A DNA stretch of 64,000 nt from assembly GCA_024195265.1 (NCBI GenBank), contig JAJLRJ010000004.1, positions 44,035,568-44,099,567 of the forward strand, written 5' to 3'. The notes under the pieces were generated by a model that searched no databases, had not been told where the DNA came from, and saw only the letters and a program-made list of their open reading frames with translations. Positions 35,481 to 47,162 of the stretch are shown here, one piece after another. Position 1 is the first letter of the stretch; each line of letters starts with the position of its first letter. The stretch comes from Dendrophyllia cribrosa (taxonomy: Eukaryota > Cnidaria > Anthozoa > Scleractinia > Dendrophylliidae). A program made the position numbers and the translations under genes.

Positions 35481-36500
35481 GCTCGCCTGCGTTTTGTAAA
35501 GTCTTTTATCATATGTACACGAAACACAGATCGAAAAGGCTGGTCCCTGTTACTACAAAAGCGCGGACATCTCACTGCAATTGATATGACGGGTCTTTTT
35601 GTCGACGTTTATTGTCACGTGTGTGGTGTTGTGGTATTTGTTATGCATTTTTAGCTTAAAGCACGTGTAACATTCGTGAATGTGATATCAGATTAGACTA
35701 GTTCAATAGGCCACTCCGAAAAATACCACAATACTCTTTCATGTGCAGGCTCAGCCTCGCCGGGGTATAACTATTCAAGTCTCCTTTGTTAGAATGGCAC
35801 AGTGTAATTCAGAGTACATGTAGGAACGCAGTAAGAAATTGGAAAAATGAGGCTTACATCAAGCACCACCCAAACGTGCACTTTAAAGAGTATTATGGTA
35901 TTTTTAATAGTTTCTGGAGTGGGCAATCAATGGTTTGAACTCAGCAGTATTTACGTTCCACGAATACTCCTTTTTTCTTGTATCCATCGTTTCGCCTCAG
36001 TGTGCATTTCGTTTCTTGTACAAAAAAGGAACCACCTTAAGTGGCATCTACAGAATTAGTTGAGATAATTTTTAACCGCACTCTTGTAAAATACAAGTAT
36101 TTCATTAGTTTCGTTTTCTAATCCACCTTTGTAGCTCATTTCTTTTATTTTACTTGTAAATAATGTACCTTCAACATAAGTGGAACTCAAGACTTAGCGT
36201 TTCAGACAAATCGTTTTATATTTCCATCTATTATTATGGTATAAGCTTGTTCAAAGAAAGTGATCTTATTTAGCAATTACAGGGACAATGTTCCGGCCGA
36301 AATATTATGTTTTGTGATTATGACCAGGGGCTTGCATTAAGCTTACTTTATTATCTTGAAATTGGAAGAAACCATCGCCAAAAGAAATAAAAGCAAAGGA
36401 ATATGAACTCAGTAAACAAAATAACGGCTGGAAAAGTCAAAATTGCACAAGAATAGCAAGTTTGATTTCTTGACCGCCTGTCGATAAATCCAATTATTTT
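35481..36500. other. Non-coding, 3' flank of the CAP-Gly gene
   Basis: Only chance ORFs are seen. It probably starts with the 3' UTR of the CAP-Gly gene. Confidence 0.4.
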
Positions 36501-36639
36501 TTGGTAGTTTCTTGGTGTTGCGGATGGTGTGATCACCAAATGACGTATAACAAAAGATTCAAAAGACGCTGAACAATACCCACACCACAACACAAAAGCT
36601 GACCAACAATGGCTTCCGCAACACCAAGAAACACCCAAT
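36501..36639. mobile_element. Short inverted-repeat element
   Basis: TTTCTTGGTGTTGCGGA at left and TCCGCAACACCAAGAAA at right are inverted; length is about 139 bp. Non-coding. Confidence 0.5.
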
Positions 36640-37044
36640 TTTTATGGAACTATAATCTACTTCAATCCAGGATTGCAAGGGTTATGTTTTGCTCTCTAGA
36701 ATCTTTAATCCAACTAAGTTGTATATTTGGTGGCATTTGGCGATATAACGTGGAAATAAGCTAAGCGAAATTTTGCTATTTCGGCGGGACAGTGTTCCTT
36801 TAATTTCTTAACATTTTCACTGAAGTGTTAATATTCTGATCTAGTCTTACTATTAAAGTTATTATATTTATTAGTGTTTATACGAAATATATATTCTCTA
36901 TTTTGTCTCTAAGAGAAGCCTTAGGCGAGGAGCTTTAGTCTTATTAATCATACGTATATCCTAGATATTTATGTTTTATCTTTCAGTATATATTGTATAT
37001 ATTTTATAGACAACGTGTGTAACTGTGCGCATTTATTGAAGTTA

Positions 37045-37130
37045 GGCCCGGTTCAAACGTCGAACTTCGCATGTGCCGAATCTATTGCATTAGATTCGGC
37101 ACATGTGAAGTTCGACGTTTGAACCGGGCC
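37045..37130. mobile_element. 86-bp palindromic MITE, TTA target
   Basis: The element reads GGCCCGGTTCAAACGTCGAA and folds back on itself almost perfectly. TTA flanks both sides (37042-37044, 37131-37133), as for PIF/Harbinger-type targets. Confidence 0.75.
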
Positions 37131-37133
37131 TTA

Positions 37134-37178
37134 AGCCTGGTTTCGATATGATCGCAGCGATCGTATGTAAACCAGGCT
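37134..37178. mobile_element. 45-bp palindromic MITE abutting the previous one
   Basis: The ends AGCCTGGTTT and AAACCAGGCT are inverted with TTA on both sides (37131-37133, 37179-37181). It shares one TTA with the neighbouring element, so one inserted at the border of the other. Confidence 0.65.
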
Positions 37179-38194
37179 TTAGTGAGCCAGTCTTGAAATC
37201 CTATCGCGCTTTGCTTACTTTACACCTAATTAAAGAAATGTCGGGTAAAAAGTATAAACATGAACGAAACGGTGCAAGTGTTTTTTTTTTTTTTTGGGGG
37301 GGGGGGAGAAATTAGGCGAGGTTGCCAATGCGTCTTCCCAGAAGCCCATTGCGTCGTATTTTGTTTGCTTGTTCTTTTTACCGATATTTTTATTAGGTGT
37401 ATAGTACCTCGATTCTGGCAAACACATTTCCTTCAGCGACAGAGTGCGTTACATCTTCCAGTCCAATTCATGGTGTGCCGAAAAAGTTTACATTTTGAAA
37501 CTAGAACTCTGCATTTACCGCAAGAGTCATTAAAAAAATAAGTTGATCAAAGAGGTATTCTCTTGTTAAATTAAAAAGTGAATTTCTCAGTTATATTGTA
37601 TGATTTAATGATTTTCAATAAACATGCAGTGACATGCGAAGCTGATAAAAAAAGACGGTCTGTCAAAGTGATGTTTATTTCAATGTTTCTATCTCATTCG
37701 TGGGCTACTCTTTGAACAAGAGGACAAACATTTGATTGAGTGGAGATAACAAGATATTTCCATGTCCCAACCCTATTCCCCATGTCCTAGTGACAGCGTA
37801 GATATCCGTCAAGTGGATAAAACTTTCGTCTCAACTTTCGCGCAGTCAATGAGCGGAGAAATAGCTTACTTAGTTACTTACTTAGCTGTTCACCATTGCA
37901 TTGGCAAGGTTTTCGTAAGACCGGACTTGAGATCCAGTTATTTTCCACGAACAAGGATACGATGTTTTAAAGTTCCATAGGGAGTATTTCCCCGATTCTG
38001 TAGCTAACCAGTTCTAACGAGAAAATCGCTAAATTGAAAATCCCATGGGGTATGCAGAGAGGTGCATTTTATAAGATCCGAGAAGATGACATGTTGGCCT
38101 GAACGACGATGCCTTTTCCTGAGCTGTCAGCGGTGTTTATCTCATAGGAAGACACCTTATGTAATACCACATGCAGTGCAACATGACAACAAAC

Positions 38195-41100
38195 ATGGCC
38201 GCCATTTGCCGTATTTTGTCGCGAGTCCAAGGATACAAAACTGCAGTAATTTTACGCGGCTATATCAGATTTAAACAAGCTTCTCGTTTCCTATGTACGC
38301 GAGCATCCAGCATGAAAGTAAAAGACTGTTATCTTCTGCTTGGTGTGGATTGGAGTGCGACAGTGGTGGATGTTCGTGAGGCGTACTTGAGGTTAGCCAA
38401 GCAGTATCATCCTGACTGCGGAAGAACTACTGCTGATGCCGCCAGATTTGCACGAATAGAACAGGCTTACAGGGTGGTCATGGATCATGTTACTAGTACA
38501 GCACAGACAGGTTCAGAAGTTAACGATCAAGATTTCGACAAGGAGATAGTGTTTGATATTCATCATACCGCTCCACAACATAGGTACGACAGGATTCGGC
38601 ATAGTCTCCTTCGCAGCTGCTTTTTGGGATGTCACGCAACGCTCCCCTCTGTATCAGCCCCTGCCCCCCTCCCCCCTCCGCCCATCCCCTCCCCCCATCC
38701 CCTCCCCCAATACCCCAGAGCTTTGTGGGGCATTTCATAATAATATTGTTCTAGGGGTGAAACATTAGTAATGTTATGCAGCCTTTCAGATCAAGCATCA
38801 AGCATATGCATATCTCAAAATGACTCCAGAGTATTTAATGCCTGCATGCTGGGATAGACTGATGCATTACAGAACCTATGTTGTATCATAACCTTTTTTA
38901 CTTAGATCACACTGAATAGCACTTGGTAACTACAATAGGCGACAAAAATAGTTGACACACTGTATAACAAAAACTGTTTTCGTGCCATATTTATCACTGT
39001 ATCTTTCCATTCACTACACTCTGCCACATTAACCCCCGTCCTCCCATCCAATGTTGCAGGATTGTAGCGACAGACCTGACTAAACGATACACAACATTGT
39101 CTGGGGGGTGGGGGTTGGGAATAAGGGGGGTGGGGCTGAAATGCATTTCGTCCCTAAGAAAATGGGTTCAAAATGACAATGTGTCGACAATATTGTCGCC
39201 TATTGTAGGTCACATGACCTCTCTTTAACAGTGATCAGTCAGCCATTTTGTTTCTCCTTAAATTCATGTGTTGTGCCTAGGCAATACCTAGAGTATGAAG
39301 GCATTGGATTTGGTTCACCATCCAAGAGACAAAAACAGTACCAGAATTACAGAGTACGGAGGGCTTCAGACAAAGTGATTGACCACAAGACTCGGCAGTT
39401 TGGAGAACAGGAAACATCCATTGCAGAGCCTGAAAAGAAAGCAATAAGGAGATCCAAGTACTCTAAGGTTATTGATCGGCTTGTAGAGGATCTCTTTCAG
39501 GAAGCCATATCAAAAGGAGAATTTAAAAATTTAGCAGGAAGTGGAAAACCACTAAATCCTGAGCAGGAGCCGTATGTTGGTAAGTCTGTAGGATGATTAC
39601 CAACATGTGCGAAAGAGCTTTTATCTTGATACACTTTGGTTTCATTACAGTGTAACCAGAAAACCTGTAAATACAGAAAATATTTCTGGAATGTTTATTG
39701 AGTTGCAATCAAGCAGATTTCCATTTCTTGTTGTCGCAAGAACTCGCATGCCATTGGTTGCAATCAATACTCCAGAGACATATTGTTGGCATTTATGGTT
39801 TGCTGGTCGCACTGTAACCTTTTCATTCCTGGAGTCAAACCTTGAGTTATGTGATGTAGTTTTGACCCAAACATTTGACCATTTACACAAGCACTCCTCA
39901 GCAGTGCACATGTCACCATTAAAACAAACGCTCCTCAGCAGTGCACATGTGACCATTCACAGTAGCGCTTCTCAGCAGTGCACATGTGACCATTCACACA
40001 AGCACTTCTCATCAGTGCACATGTGACCATTAACACAAGCGCTCCTTGGCAGTGCACATGTGACCATTCACACAAGCACTCCTCAGTAGTGCACATGTCA
40101 CCATTAACACAAGCGCTCCTTAGTAGTGCACATGTCACCATTCATACAAGTGCTCCTCAACAATGCACATGTGACCATTAACACAAGCGCTCCTTGGCAG
40201 TGCACATGTGACCATTCACACAACTGCTTCTCAGCAGTGCACATGTCACCATTCACACAAGCACTCCTCAGCAATGCACATGTCACCATTCATACAAGTG
40301 CTCCTCAACAATGCACATGTGACCATTCATACAAGTGCTCCTCAGCAGTGCACATGTGACCATTCATACAAGTGCTCCTCAGCAGTGCACATGTGACCAT
40401 TCACACAAGCACTCAGCAGTGCACATGTCACCATTCACACAAGCACTCCTCAGCAATGCACATGTGACCATTCATACAAGTGCTCCTCAGCAGTGCATGT
40501 GTGACCATTCATACAAGTGCTCCTTAGCGGTGCGCATGTAACCATTCACACAAGCCCTCCTCAGTAGTGCATGTCACCATTAACACAAGCGCTCCTCCGT
40601 AGTGCACATGTGACCATTCACACAACTGCTTCTCAGCAGTGCACATGTCACCATTCACACAAGCACTCCTCACCAATGCACATGTGACCATTCATACAAG
40701 TGCTCCTCAGCAGTGCATGTGTGACCATTCATACAAGTGCTCCTCAGCAGTGCATGTGTGACCATTCTCACAAGTGCTCCTCAGCAGTGCATGTGTGACC
40801 ATTGATACAAGCGCTCCTCAGCAGTGCACATTTGACCATTCACACAAGCACTCCTTAGCAGTGCACATGTCACCATTAACACAAGCGCTCCTCGGCAGTG
40901 CACATGTCACCATTCACACAAGCGCTCCTTAGCAGTGCTTTCAGTGTTTTTCAGTTATTTTCATTATAATGGCATTTTTTAATTAAAAGAAAAAAAAATG
41001 AACTTGGACACCAGTACGAGTTAAATCGTTAATTCTTGTTATTTTTACTTCTTTTTAGATTCAACTACTCGGAGACTTAATAAAGTACTCATAGACTCAG

Positions 41101-41369
41101 GATTTGCACCGGAATGGATTTCATTGGATAAGGAAATCCGACAGGATGTTACACGTCTTAGGGAAGGTCTTCTGGATAACAGAAAGAAATTGGGACCAAA
41201 CCCATTAACATTGCAAGCTACCGTCCAATGGAATCATAACTTGAAGGAATTTGAACAGAAATTGTGTTTGATAAACAAGAAAATAGACAAATTTAACATG
41301 ATTGTCCCTATTCTCAATAAGCAAAAAGTTCATTTCAAATTTCAAAAAGAAGTGAATAGAACATTGTAG
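38195..41369 (+). CDS. DNAJC28: DNAJC28-like J-domain / DUF1992 protein
   Basis: Three exons: 38195-38583, 39281-39579 and 41059-41369, all GT-AG and in phase, giving about 332 residues (vertebrate DNAJC28 is a little longer). The J domain is at roughly residues 38-100 (DCYLLLGV..., HPD in KQYHPDCGR). The DUF1992 region follows: SKVIDRLVEDLFQEAISKGE, LAGSGKPLN, then after the second intron a helical tail (RRLNKVLIDSGFAPEWI). The Arg/Ala-rich N-terminus without acids (MAAICRILSRV) suggests a mitochondrial leader. I chose ATG 38195 because it has A at -3 and G at +4; an in-frame ATG 24 nt upstream (38171) has a weaker context. J proteins stimulate Hsp70; DNAJC28's own substrate is poorly known. 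Intron 2 contains the 37-bp minisatellite. Confidence 0.9.
38630..39270. other. Intron 1 of the DNAJC28-like gene
   Basis: Contains a C-rich tract (about 38646-38712) and G-rich patches near 39105-39135. TTGTCGCCTATTGTAG near 39193 is an inverted copy of CTACAATAGGCGACAA near 38931, so a degenerate foldback of about 280 bp is present. Confidence 0.4.
39878..40937. repeat. 37-bp minisatellite, about 28 units
   Basis: The tandem unit contains CTCCTCAGCAGTGCACATGT and GACCATTCACACAAG. The period is 37 bp where units are intact (for example between ATGTGACCAT at 40021 and 40058), with occasional shortened units. It lies wholly inside intron 2 of the DNAJC28-like gene. ORFs across it in several frames are artefacts of the repeat (37 is not a multiple of three, so all frames open). 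Confidence 0.85.
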
Positions 41370-42009
41370 AATTATGGCTATGGAACAGGCTATGAAAGTG
41401 AAATTAAACATAACTCTTCTACAGAAGAGAAAAATGTACACAATAGTACTACTTTGAGATTTTTTCGAAAACTGCTTGAAACATGCAGTGAGAGGTTTTT
41501 TAAAGAAACAGAGAAAAATAGAACATCGTCATGATGGCCGATAACTTAACATTACACGTCAGGATTTAAAAATACAAAACCACTCATCATGGCATTGGAA
41601 ACAAGGATGGGATCACTAACTGTGCTGTATCACTTACAGTTCCGTGTCACTAATTGTTCAGTATCGAACTGTTCTTGCTGTACGCAATATTTTCGAAAAA
41701 TTATTTTGGAAGTCAAAATATAACGGGACAATCCGACGGTCTGCTCGCACATAGTGGTTTTCTGTGTTTCAGATTTCACTTTACAATTTACAATTAAACT
41801 TTATTTAGACACGGTATATTCATCAGGCATAACAATACTATAAACTATATATATATCTATCTAAAAGTATCAAAATTCCTAGAAAATAATGCTAAAAAAA
41901 TAAAATATGTAAAAATTATCCCCACCCTCGAGAAATAAACCTGCTCTACAAGAATGCCGTGTGTAGAAGATCAAGCAAAAAAATTGTGACAGCCCCTTAT
42001 TATTAATTG

Positions 42010-42216
42010 ATTAAACATTTCAAAAACACGACACAACGTTTTAGTTTAGAAGACATGTTTAGGATATTTTAGTATCATCGTCAGCTCAAGGAGGTCAAAA
42101 ATTTGTAACTGTACGTAACTTGCAACTTTATATACAGTTACAAATTTGTAAACTTCCTTGACGAAACATGTCTTCTAAACTAAAACGTTGTGTCGTGTTT
42201 TTGAAATGTTTAGTAT
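42010..42216. mobile_element. Inverted pair of Penelope-like termini
   Basis: AAACATTTCAAAAACACGAC at left is inverted at right (GTCGTGTTTTTGAAATGTTT). The arms run about 55 bp, including CATGTCTTCTAAACTAAAAC. The minus-strand left arm reads GAG-CTGACGA-TGATACTAAAATATCC-TAAAC-ATGTC, close to a type I hammerhead core. The right arm reads GACGAAACATGTC. No coding part. Confidence 0.5.
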
Positions 42217-42705
42217 CTATTCTACTGCTACAAAATTACGGTAAAATTATTGATAATTTTAAAAAGCCTGTTTTTCATCCGCGACTCAAGAACAAGCATA
42301 TGAGATCCGTGGAAGGTGAACATGACGTAATAACAAGCACAAGGAAAAGCCAGCCGCCGTTTTGATCTGATCCTTGTGCTTGTATCAGCCTGTGTTCACG
42401 CAGACATGGGGACAGAACGCAGCTCTTACAAGGTCTTCTCTGATTTGCTGAGAAAACAATAGAACAAACAACACAACAATGGACCCTAGCCCTGAAAACA
42501 ATATAGTGCTGTTATGCTAGCGCTTGTGTCACAAGTGAAAACTCGACGCCTAAATTGGACTGCAGACGGTCTATGTCGACTAAGAATTCTATGAGAGTTG
42601 ATTTCCCCCTAAGTGTTTTTAAAATATTACAGTAGAGGAACATAACCCATGCACTGATCACAGGACCGGAACTCTGACAGCAGACAAAAGAAACAAGATG
42701 AAGCC

Positions 42706-43203
42706 CGGTTTGGGATAGTATGAGTGGCTGTTTGAGTGAAAAATTACAAAATCGCGCTGCCAGAGTAATTACTCAATCACCTTTTGATACGAGCTCCAAC
42801 CTCCTTCTCGCGATGCTTAAGTGGGAGAAGCTGTCTCTTCGTCGTAAAAAGCAGAAAGCTTTAATTATGTATAAAACATTGAATGTACTTGCCCCAGACT
42901 ATCTTCAATGTCTCTTCACTCAACGCCACGTTAATGATTATAACCTAAGAAATCTTGAAGGAAAGCTTTCGCTGCCCAAGCCAAATACTAATTACCTAAA
43001 ACGAAGTTTTTGCTACAGCGGGGCCTTTTTGTGGAACAACTTGCCCCAAGATTTAAAAAGCGTTTGTTCTATTGGGCAGTTTAAACGGGGTATTAAGAAC
43101 GTATCTGAGATATCGGATTCCCACACGGCAATCATGTAAAGCAGTTGTACAAGTTTAATTTTTAATTATTAACTTAATAAAGATTTACATTACATTACAT
43201 TAC
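42706..43203 (+). pseudogene. 5'-truncated LINE (CR1/L2-like) 3' end
   Basis: An open frame (to 43139) covers the C-terminal thumb region of a non-LTR reverse transcriptase: PVWDSMSGCLSEKLQ, QNRAARVIT, MYKTLNVLAPDYL, LPKPNTNYLKRSF, GAFLWNNLPQDLK. A stop codon immediately precedes PVWDS, marking 5' truncation. The 3' end has AATAAAG followed by a short (ATTAC)n tail at about 43180-43203, as in L2/CR1 elements. It is not a host gene. Confidence 0.85.
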
Positions 43204-43225
43204 AAGTTTAGTTTTACCGTACAAT

Positions 43226-43440
43226 TTACAGTAGATCCCCTCTCTTTCGAACCCCGACTATCTCGAACACCGTAGCCCGTAAAACAGGCGCATTTTGCCA
43301 AAAGCCGCTCTCGCAACCCAGAAGCGCCCGTTGTGTAGGCTACGACTGAACACCCCGTTATCTCCAACTAGAACCCGTTTTCCTTGGATTTACTCGATTA
43401 TCTCGAACGACGTGTGGCAGCTTCCCGTGGCCTAAATATG
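43226..43440. mobile_element. Remnant of TA-flanked element (TATCTCGAAC motifs)
   Basis: TACAGTAGATCCCCTC begins a stretch with CGACTATCTCGAACACC and GATTATCTCGAACGACG, similar in style to the pogo-like MITEs at 9682 and 21776. No matching right end was found. Confidence 0.35.
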
Positions 43441-43908
43441 GTAGGAAAGGGTGATGGTGATGTTAGAAGTTGTAGAGGAACACGTGAAACAACCCCTTAA
43501 GAGCTAGGGAGCTCCAAAGTGCGATAAACGCCCTTTCATCGTAGTATCGTTTTCGAGGACCATAACGAAAAAAAAAATTGATGCACAGTTCCAAGTCTCT
43601 TGGAAAGTTTCACTCATCCACAGCGCCAACATTGAAACATTCCATTTTTTTTAACAATTTTGAGTCTTTACATTGATCACGGGATGTAAGATAGTAATTG
43701 TAACAGTTACTGGACTTTGTACGTAATACACGTTTTGTTGAATGAGAAACACTTTCACGATACTTCAAGCTGTATGGATTGCTAATATACTGTAAAGAAA
43801 CCTATAGAACAGACTCGGGTGACCACCGATAGGTCGCGGATTTGTACACCAGCTCAGTTTTGTCGTAAATTAGGAAATTTGACACCAATACAAACTGTCT
43901 CCCCCTTC

Positions 43909-44578
43909 ACGCTTGGAAATTTTTGATCGAAATTGGGCCAAACTTTTTTTATACAAGTTATCTTTGTCAGTTTTCCTCTAATTCGCCTCATATTTTCGAC
44001 GATAACAGATATTGTCATTGCAGAGGGAACTATGGTTTTGGATTTTTATTTTTTAGTGTTTTGGTGGGAAAGTGACGTCACAAAGTTGGCGCCAAAATTT
44101 ACATTTTACATTTTGAACTATTTTGTGACAGTTTCAAAAAGAACAAGTTCCAAAAACTTGAAAACTGAAGAGATAACTGAAATATCTTAATTTAGTGAAG
44201 AGATATAATTAGTTGAAGTTTGTGTTTAAGCTATTTTTAGTAACAAAATGGCGGGAATTTCGAAATTCAAATAATGATATCTTTTCACTGATTCAAGATA
44301 TTTCAGTTATCTCTTCAGTTTTGAAGTTTTTGGAACTTGTTCTTTTTGAAACTGTCACAAAATAGCTCAAAATGTAAAATGTAAATTTTGGCGCCAACTT
44401 TGCGACGTCACTTTCCCGCCAAAAACACTAAAAAATAAAAATCTAAAACCGTAGTTCCCTCTGCAATGACAATATCTGTTATCGTCGAAAATATGAGGCG
44501 AATTGGAGGAAAACTGACAAAGATAACTTGTATAAAAAAAAGTTTGGCCCAATTTCGATCAAAAATTTCCAAGCGTGC
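43909..44578. mobile_element. 670-bp near-perfect palindrome
   Basis: GCTTGGAAATTTTTGATCG at left is inverted at right (CGATCAAAAATTTCCAAGC). The two arms stay complementary for about 280 bp each, through CTTTCCCGCCAAAA-like and GATAACAGATATTGTCATTG segments, with few mismatches. The centre is about 100 bp. No gene; chance ORFs on both strands mirror each other. Confidence 0.75.
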
Positions 44579-44641
44579 TTATTTTAACAGATGAACACCA
44601 AATCCATAAACTTGATCTATACTTCGCAACTTATTATTTAA

Positions 44642-44898
44642 GGCCCCGTCCACACTACGCCAAATAAATTTGAAAACGCTTCTTTATTCTTACGGTTAGG
44701 CCTACCCTGCACAATAATCCGGATAAATTGTTCACCGAAAACGACTGAAAACGGAACTTTGCGAAAACGCTCTTCAAAGTGGATAAATTTGAAAACTCCG
44801 GCTAGGCGTTTCAGTGTGGACGGAAAACTTTTGTCGCGTTTTCAAAGTAAAAACGCCGTTTTCATATTTATCCGGCGTACTGGGTGTGGACGAGGCCC
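44642..44898. mobile_element. MITE with TIR GGCCCCGTCCACAC
   Basis: GGCCCCGTCCACACTACGCC at left is matched by an inverted GTACTGGGTGTGGACGAGGCC at right. About 257 bp, non-coding. Confidence 0.65.
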
Positions 44899-45030
44899 AA
44901 AAACTCCACAATGCGTTCATGGTAAGTCAGTGTGACGAGTTCTTGATAAAAAGCTGAAGACGTTTGGATGCAAAGAAAATAACAATAAGCACTGGTTTCT
45001 TTGAAACGCTTTTTAAGATAAAGGCTAACG

Positions 45031-45145
45031 ATAAAAAAACCCCGACATTTCGACCCCTCTCAGGTCATTTTCAAGTTTTTGAAATGAAAGCGATTGAAGT
45101 TAGCATATATGAGTAAAACTTAAGACATGAGAATGTTAAACGAGA
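45031..45145 (-). mobile_element. Penelope-like terminal sequence
   Basis: The minus strand reads CTTGAAAATGACCTGAGAGG then GGTCGAAATGTCGGG. The 49478-49600 segment is the same sequence in plus orientation. The two look like terminal repeats of Penelope-like elements; the reverse-transcriptase fragment between them (47163-47780) is on the minus strand. Confidence 0.5.
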
Positions 45146-45179
45146 TAAAAAATATGTAAGCACTAAGCGTTGTAAAATA

Positions 45180-45314
45180 GACCCCATTCATAAATGGCGG
45201 CCGATTTATTTATTCTTTTATATTCATGCTAATCAGCCCAACTAGCCTCATTTTAGAGCAAAAATTCGAGTATACAAAAGAATAATAAACCGGCCGCCAT
45301 TTATGAATAGGGTC
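45180..45314. mobile_element. TA-flanked palindromic MITE
   Basis: GACCCCATTCATAAATGGCG and its complement form the ends, with TA on both sides. Length is 135 bp; non-coding. Confidence 0.7.
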
Positions 45315-45746
45315 TATACAAGTGATAAAAAACTACAAAGGACTTAATTAAGACAATAAGAATATGTTGCGCGGATAGAGTCAGACTGTTTTTTCAGTGT
45401 TGGCTTAAGGTCTTTTATCAAAAGCATCTCATAAATTAGGCAGTCAATTTTGCTCTGGCACTTCCGTAAGATCTTAAATCTCAGATGTATATCGCTTGGG
45501 TCCCTCCCATGTTGCTCTCTGACGTGATTCCCGATCGCAGACCCCTTGTGTTCTACATGACATCTACAAATTTAATCTATAACAGTTTCCCATTACATAG
45601 ATAGGTTTTATTGTCTTTTTAATATTTTTAATGATGTTTTTTAGCTAGGATTTGTATATCTTTATATAGGTTAAAATTTATTATTTGCAGGGCCCCACTG
45701 AAAACCGCCAAGGCGAGTGGGCTCCCTGGTTAAATATTATTATTAC

Positions 45747-46702
45747 TAGTAGTAATCATAGATTATAGTGCGTCTCCTTATCCCGTGGCACCTCGTCTTG
45801 ACCTAGTACCTTAGTTTCATGAATTAATTCAGCCACTGTTTAAAAGGGATTTGTCGCGAGATAAACGTCGGGCCGACATCAAACAAATTCACGATATCGC
45901 CGTGGGATCGGGCAAAATGCTGCCGTGCTGTGTACTCCGAAGGGTCTCAGATTTTTACGACATATAAATGGTATATTTGTCTTGATTTCATTTCGGTTAT
46001 TTCTCCGATTCTGAAATCATACTCCTCAGTACATGTACTAATACCGGAACCGGAAATGAGAAATTTCTGAGAAAAGCCTGAAAAAGTGCTCCCGTGATAA
46101 ACTTCTTGGACACCGACGATTAAGTCACACAACATTCAACGTGAATTTCGCAGGATTTTTCGGATAAAATTACAAGTACCAGTTGCAAGTAAGACACAAG
46201 ACTGTTGAATATAATTCCTTTATTAGCTAGACAAATTTTAGTCACAAAACTGCGAAATCTTTAGTCGCAAATGCGCCCGATACAGGCGCAATTTCGAGCA
46301 CTGTAAAGTTAATCTGCGTTCGCCTGGCGCGGCCGGTCAGTGAATTAATATTGCTACAAGACATAAGCGAATTGCACCGTACCGTAGAACATCTCGAAGA
46401 ACGACGTCGGTATTTAGGTGAAAGCTCCCAAATCAGGCAGAGAACCACAGCAAAATCAAGATAGAACATTCAAAACATACCAGAACGGTAGCGAGGAAAA
46501 TCTGTAACTTCTTGCTTGATTCCAAAGAGACCCAACAACTTACTTGGTCCGGAGAAGAACCTTAGTCCAATTTTTCCACTGCGTACTTTTAGTAGGCATT
46601 GAAATATTGAGCCGTACGATTCCAAAATCGGGAAAATATCCGAAACTAAATCAAGACAAATAGATTATTCACATGTGACATTTCAAAACCCCAGCTCCCC
46701 TG
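45747..46702. repeat. 956-bp dispersed repeat, copy 1
   Basis: Nearly identical to 59247-60106, starting TAGTAGTAATCATAGATTAT and ending CCCCAGCTCCCCTG. Copy 1 contains about 100 bp (around 45950-46030) absent from copy 2. No intact coding frame or clear terminal inverted repeat is visible. The high similarity suggests recent mobility. A related fragment (CGTCGGGCCGACAT) is at about 57945-58170. Confidence 0.65.
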
Positions 46703-46724
46703 GATGATGCCTGATTTCCACGCG

Positions 46725-46905
46725 ATGCTGGATACTATTGTGACGTTTCAAGATGGCGCAGATTTGGTACCGACACTTTTCTCGATTCGTTCCGCTTAGA
46801 CTGACGACGCGCTAAGCATGCTGGATACTATTGTGACGTTTCAAGATGGCGCAGATTTGGTACCGACACTTTTCTCGATTCGTTCCGCCTAGCCGACAAG
46901 ATTAG
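46725..46905. repeat. 93-bp direct duplication
   Basis: ATGCTGGATACTATTGTGAC at 46725 recurs at 46818 and continues identically for about 70 bp (through TTTCTCGATTCGTTCCGC). Confidence 0.65.
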
Positions 46906-47162
46906 GAAGCGTCTCCTTCGTCGACGCAATTAGATGCGGACAGCTGAAGCTCACAGCGCACAGCATAGTTGAATGAGATTCCACACACCTCTATGCGGTT
47001 TTTTTTCTGTTAATAAAAAATAAATATTTAACGTTACATTAATTAATATTCTTTATTCACATTCAAACCCTAAATATTTCTTATTAATTTTCTTTTTTAA
47101 ACCGTTATTCATTATTCATTATTCCGTTCCCACCCCCTTCATTGTTCCGCTTCCACCCCCGA

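Noticed and set aside
39607..40541. Several Cys/His-rich ORFs
   Set aside because: Products of the 37-bp intronic minisatellite in different frames and strands, with no exon signals.
39878..40937. Regularly spaced repeats resembling a CRISPR array
   Set aside because: Eukaryotic intron; units are contiguous with no unique spacers and no cas genes.
42720..43139. 139-codon ORF as a host gene
   Set aside because: It is the 3' part of a LINE reverse transcriptase with a stop at the 5' truncation point and an (ATTAC)n tail.
43933..44552. Two similar ORFs on opposite strands
   Set aside because: They are the two arms of one palindrome; no domain or exon evidence.
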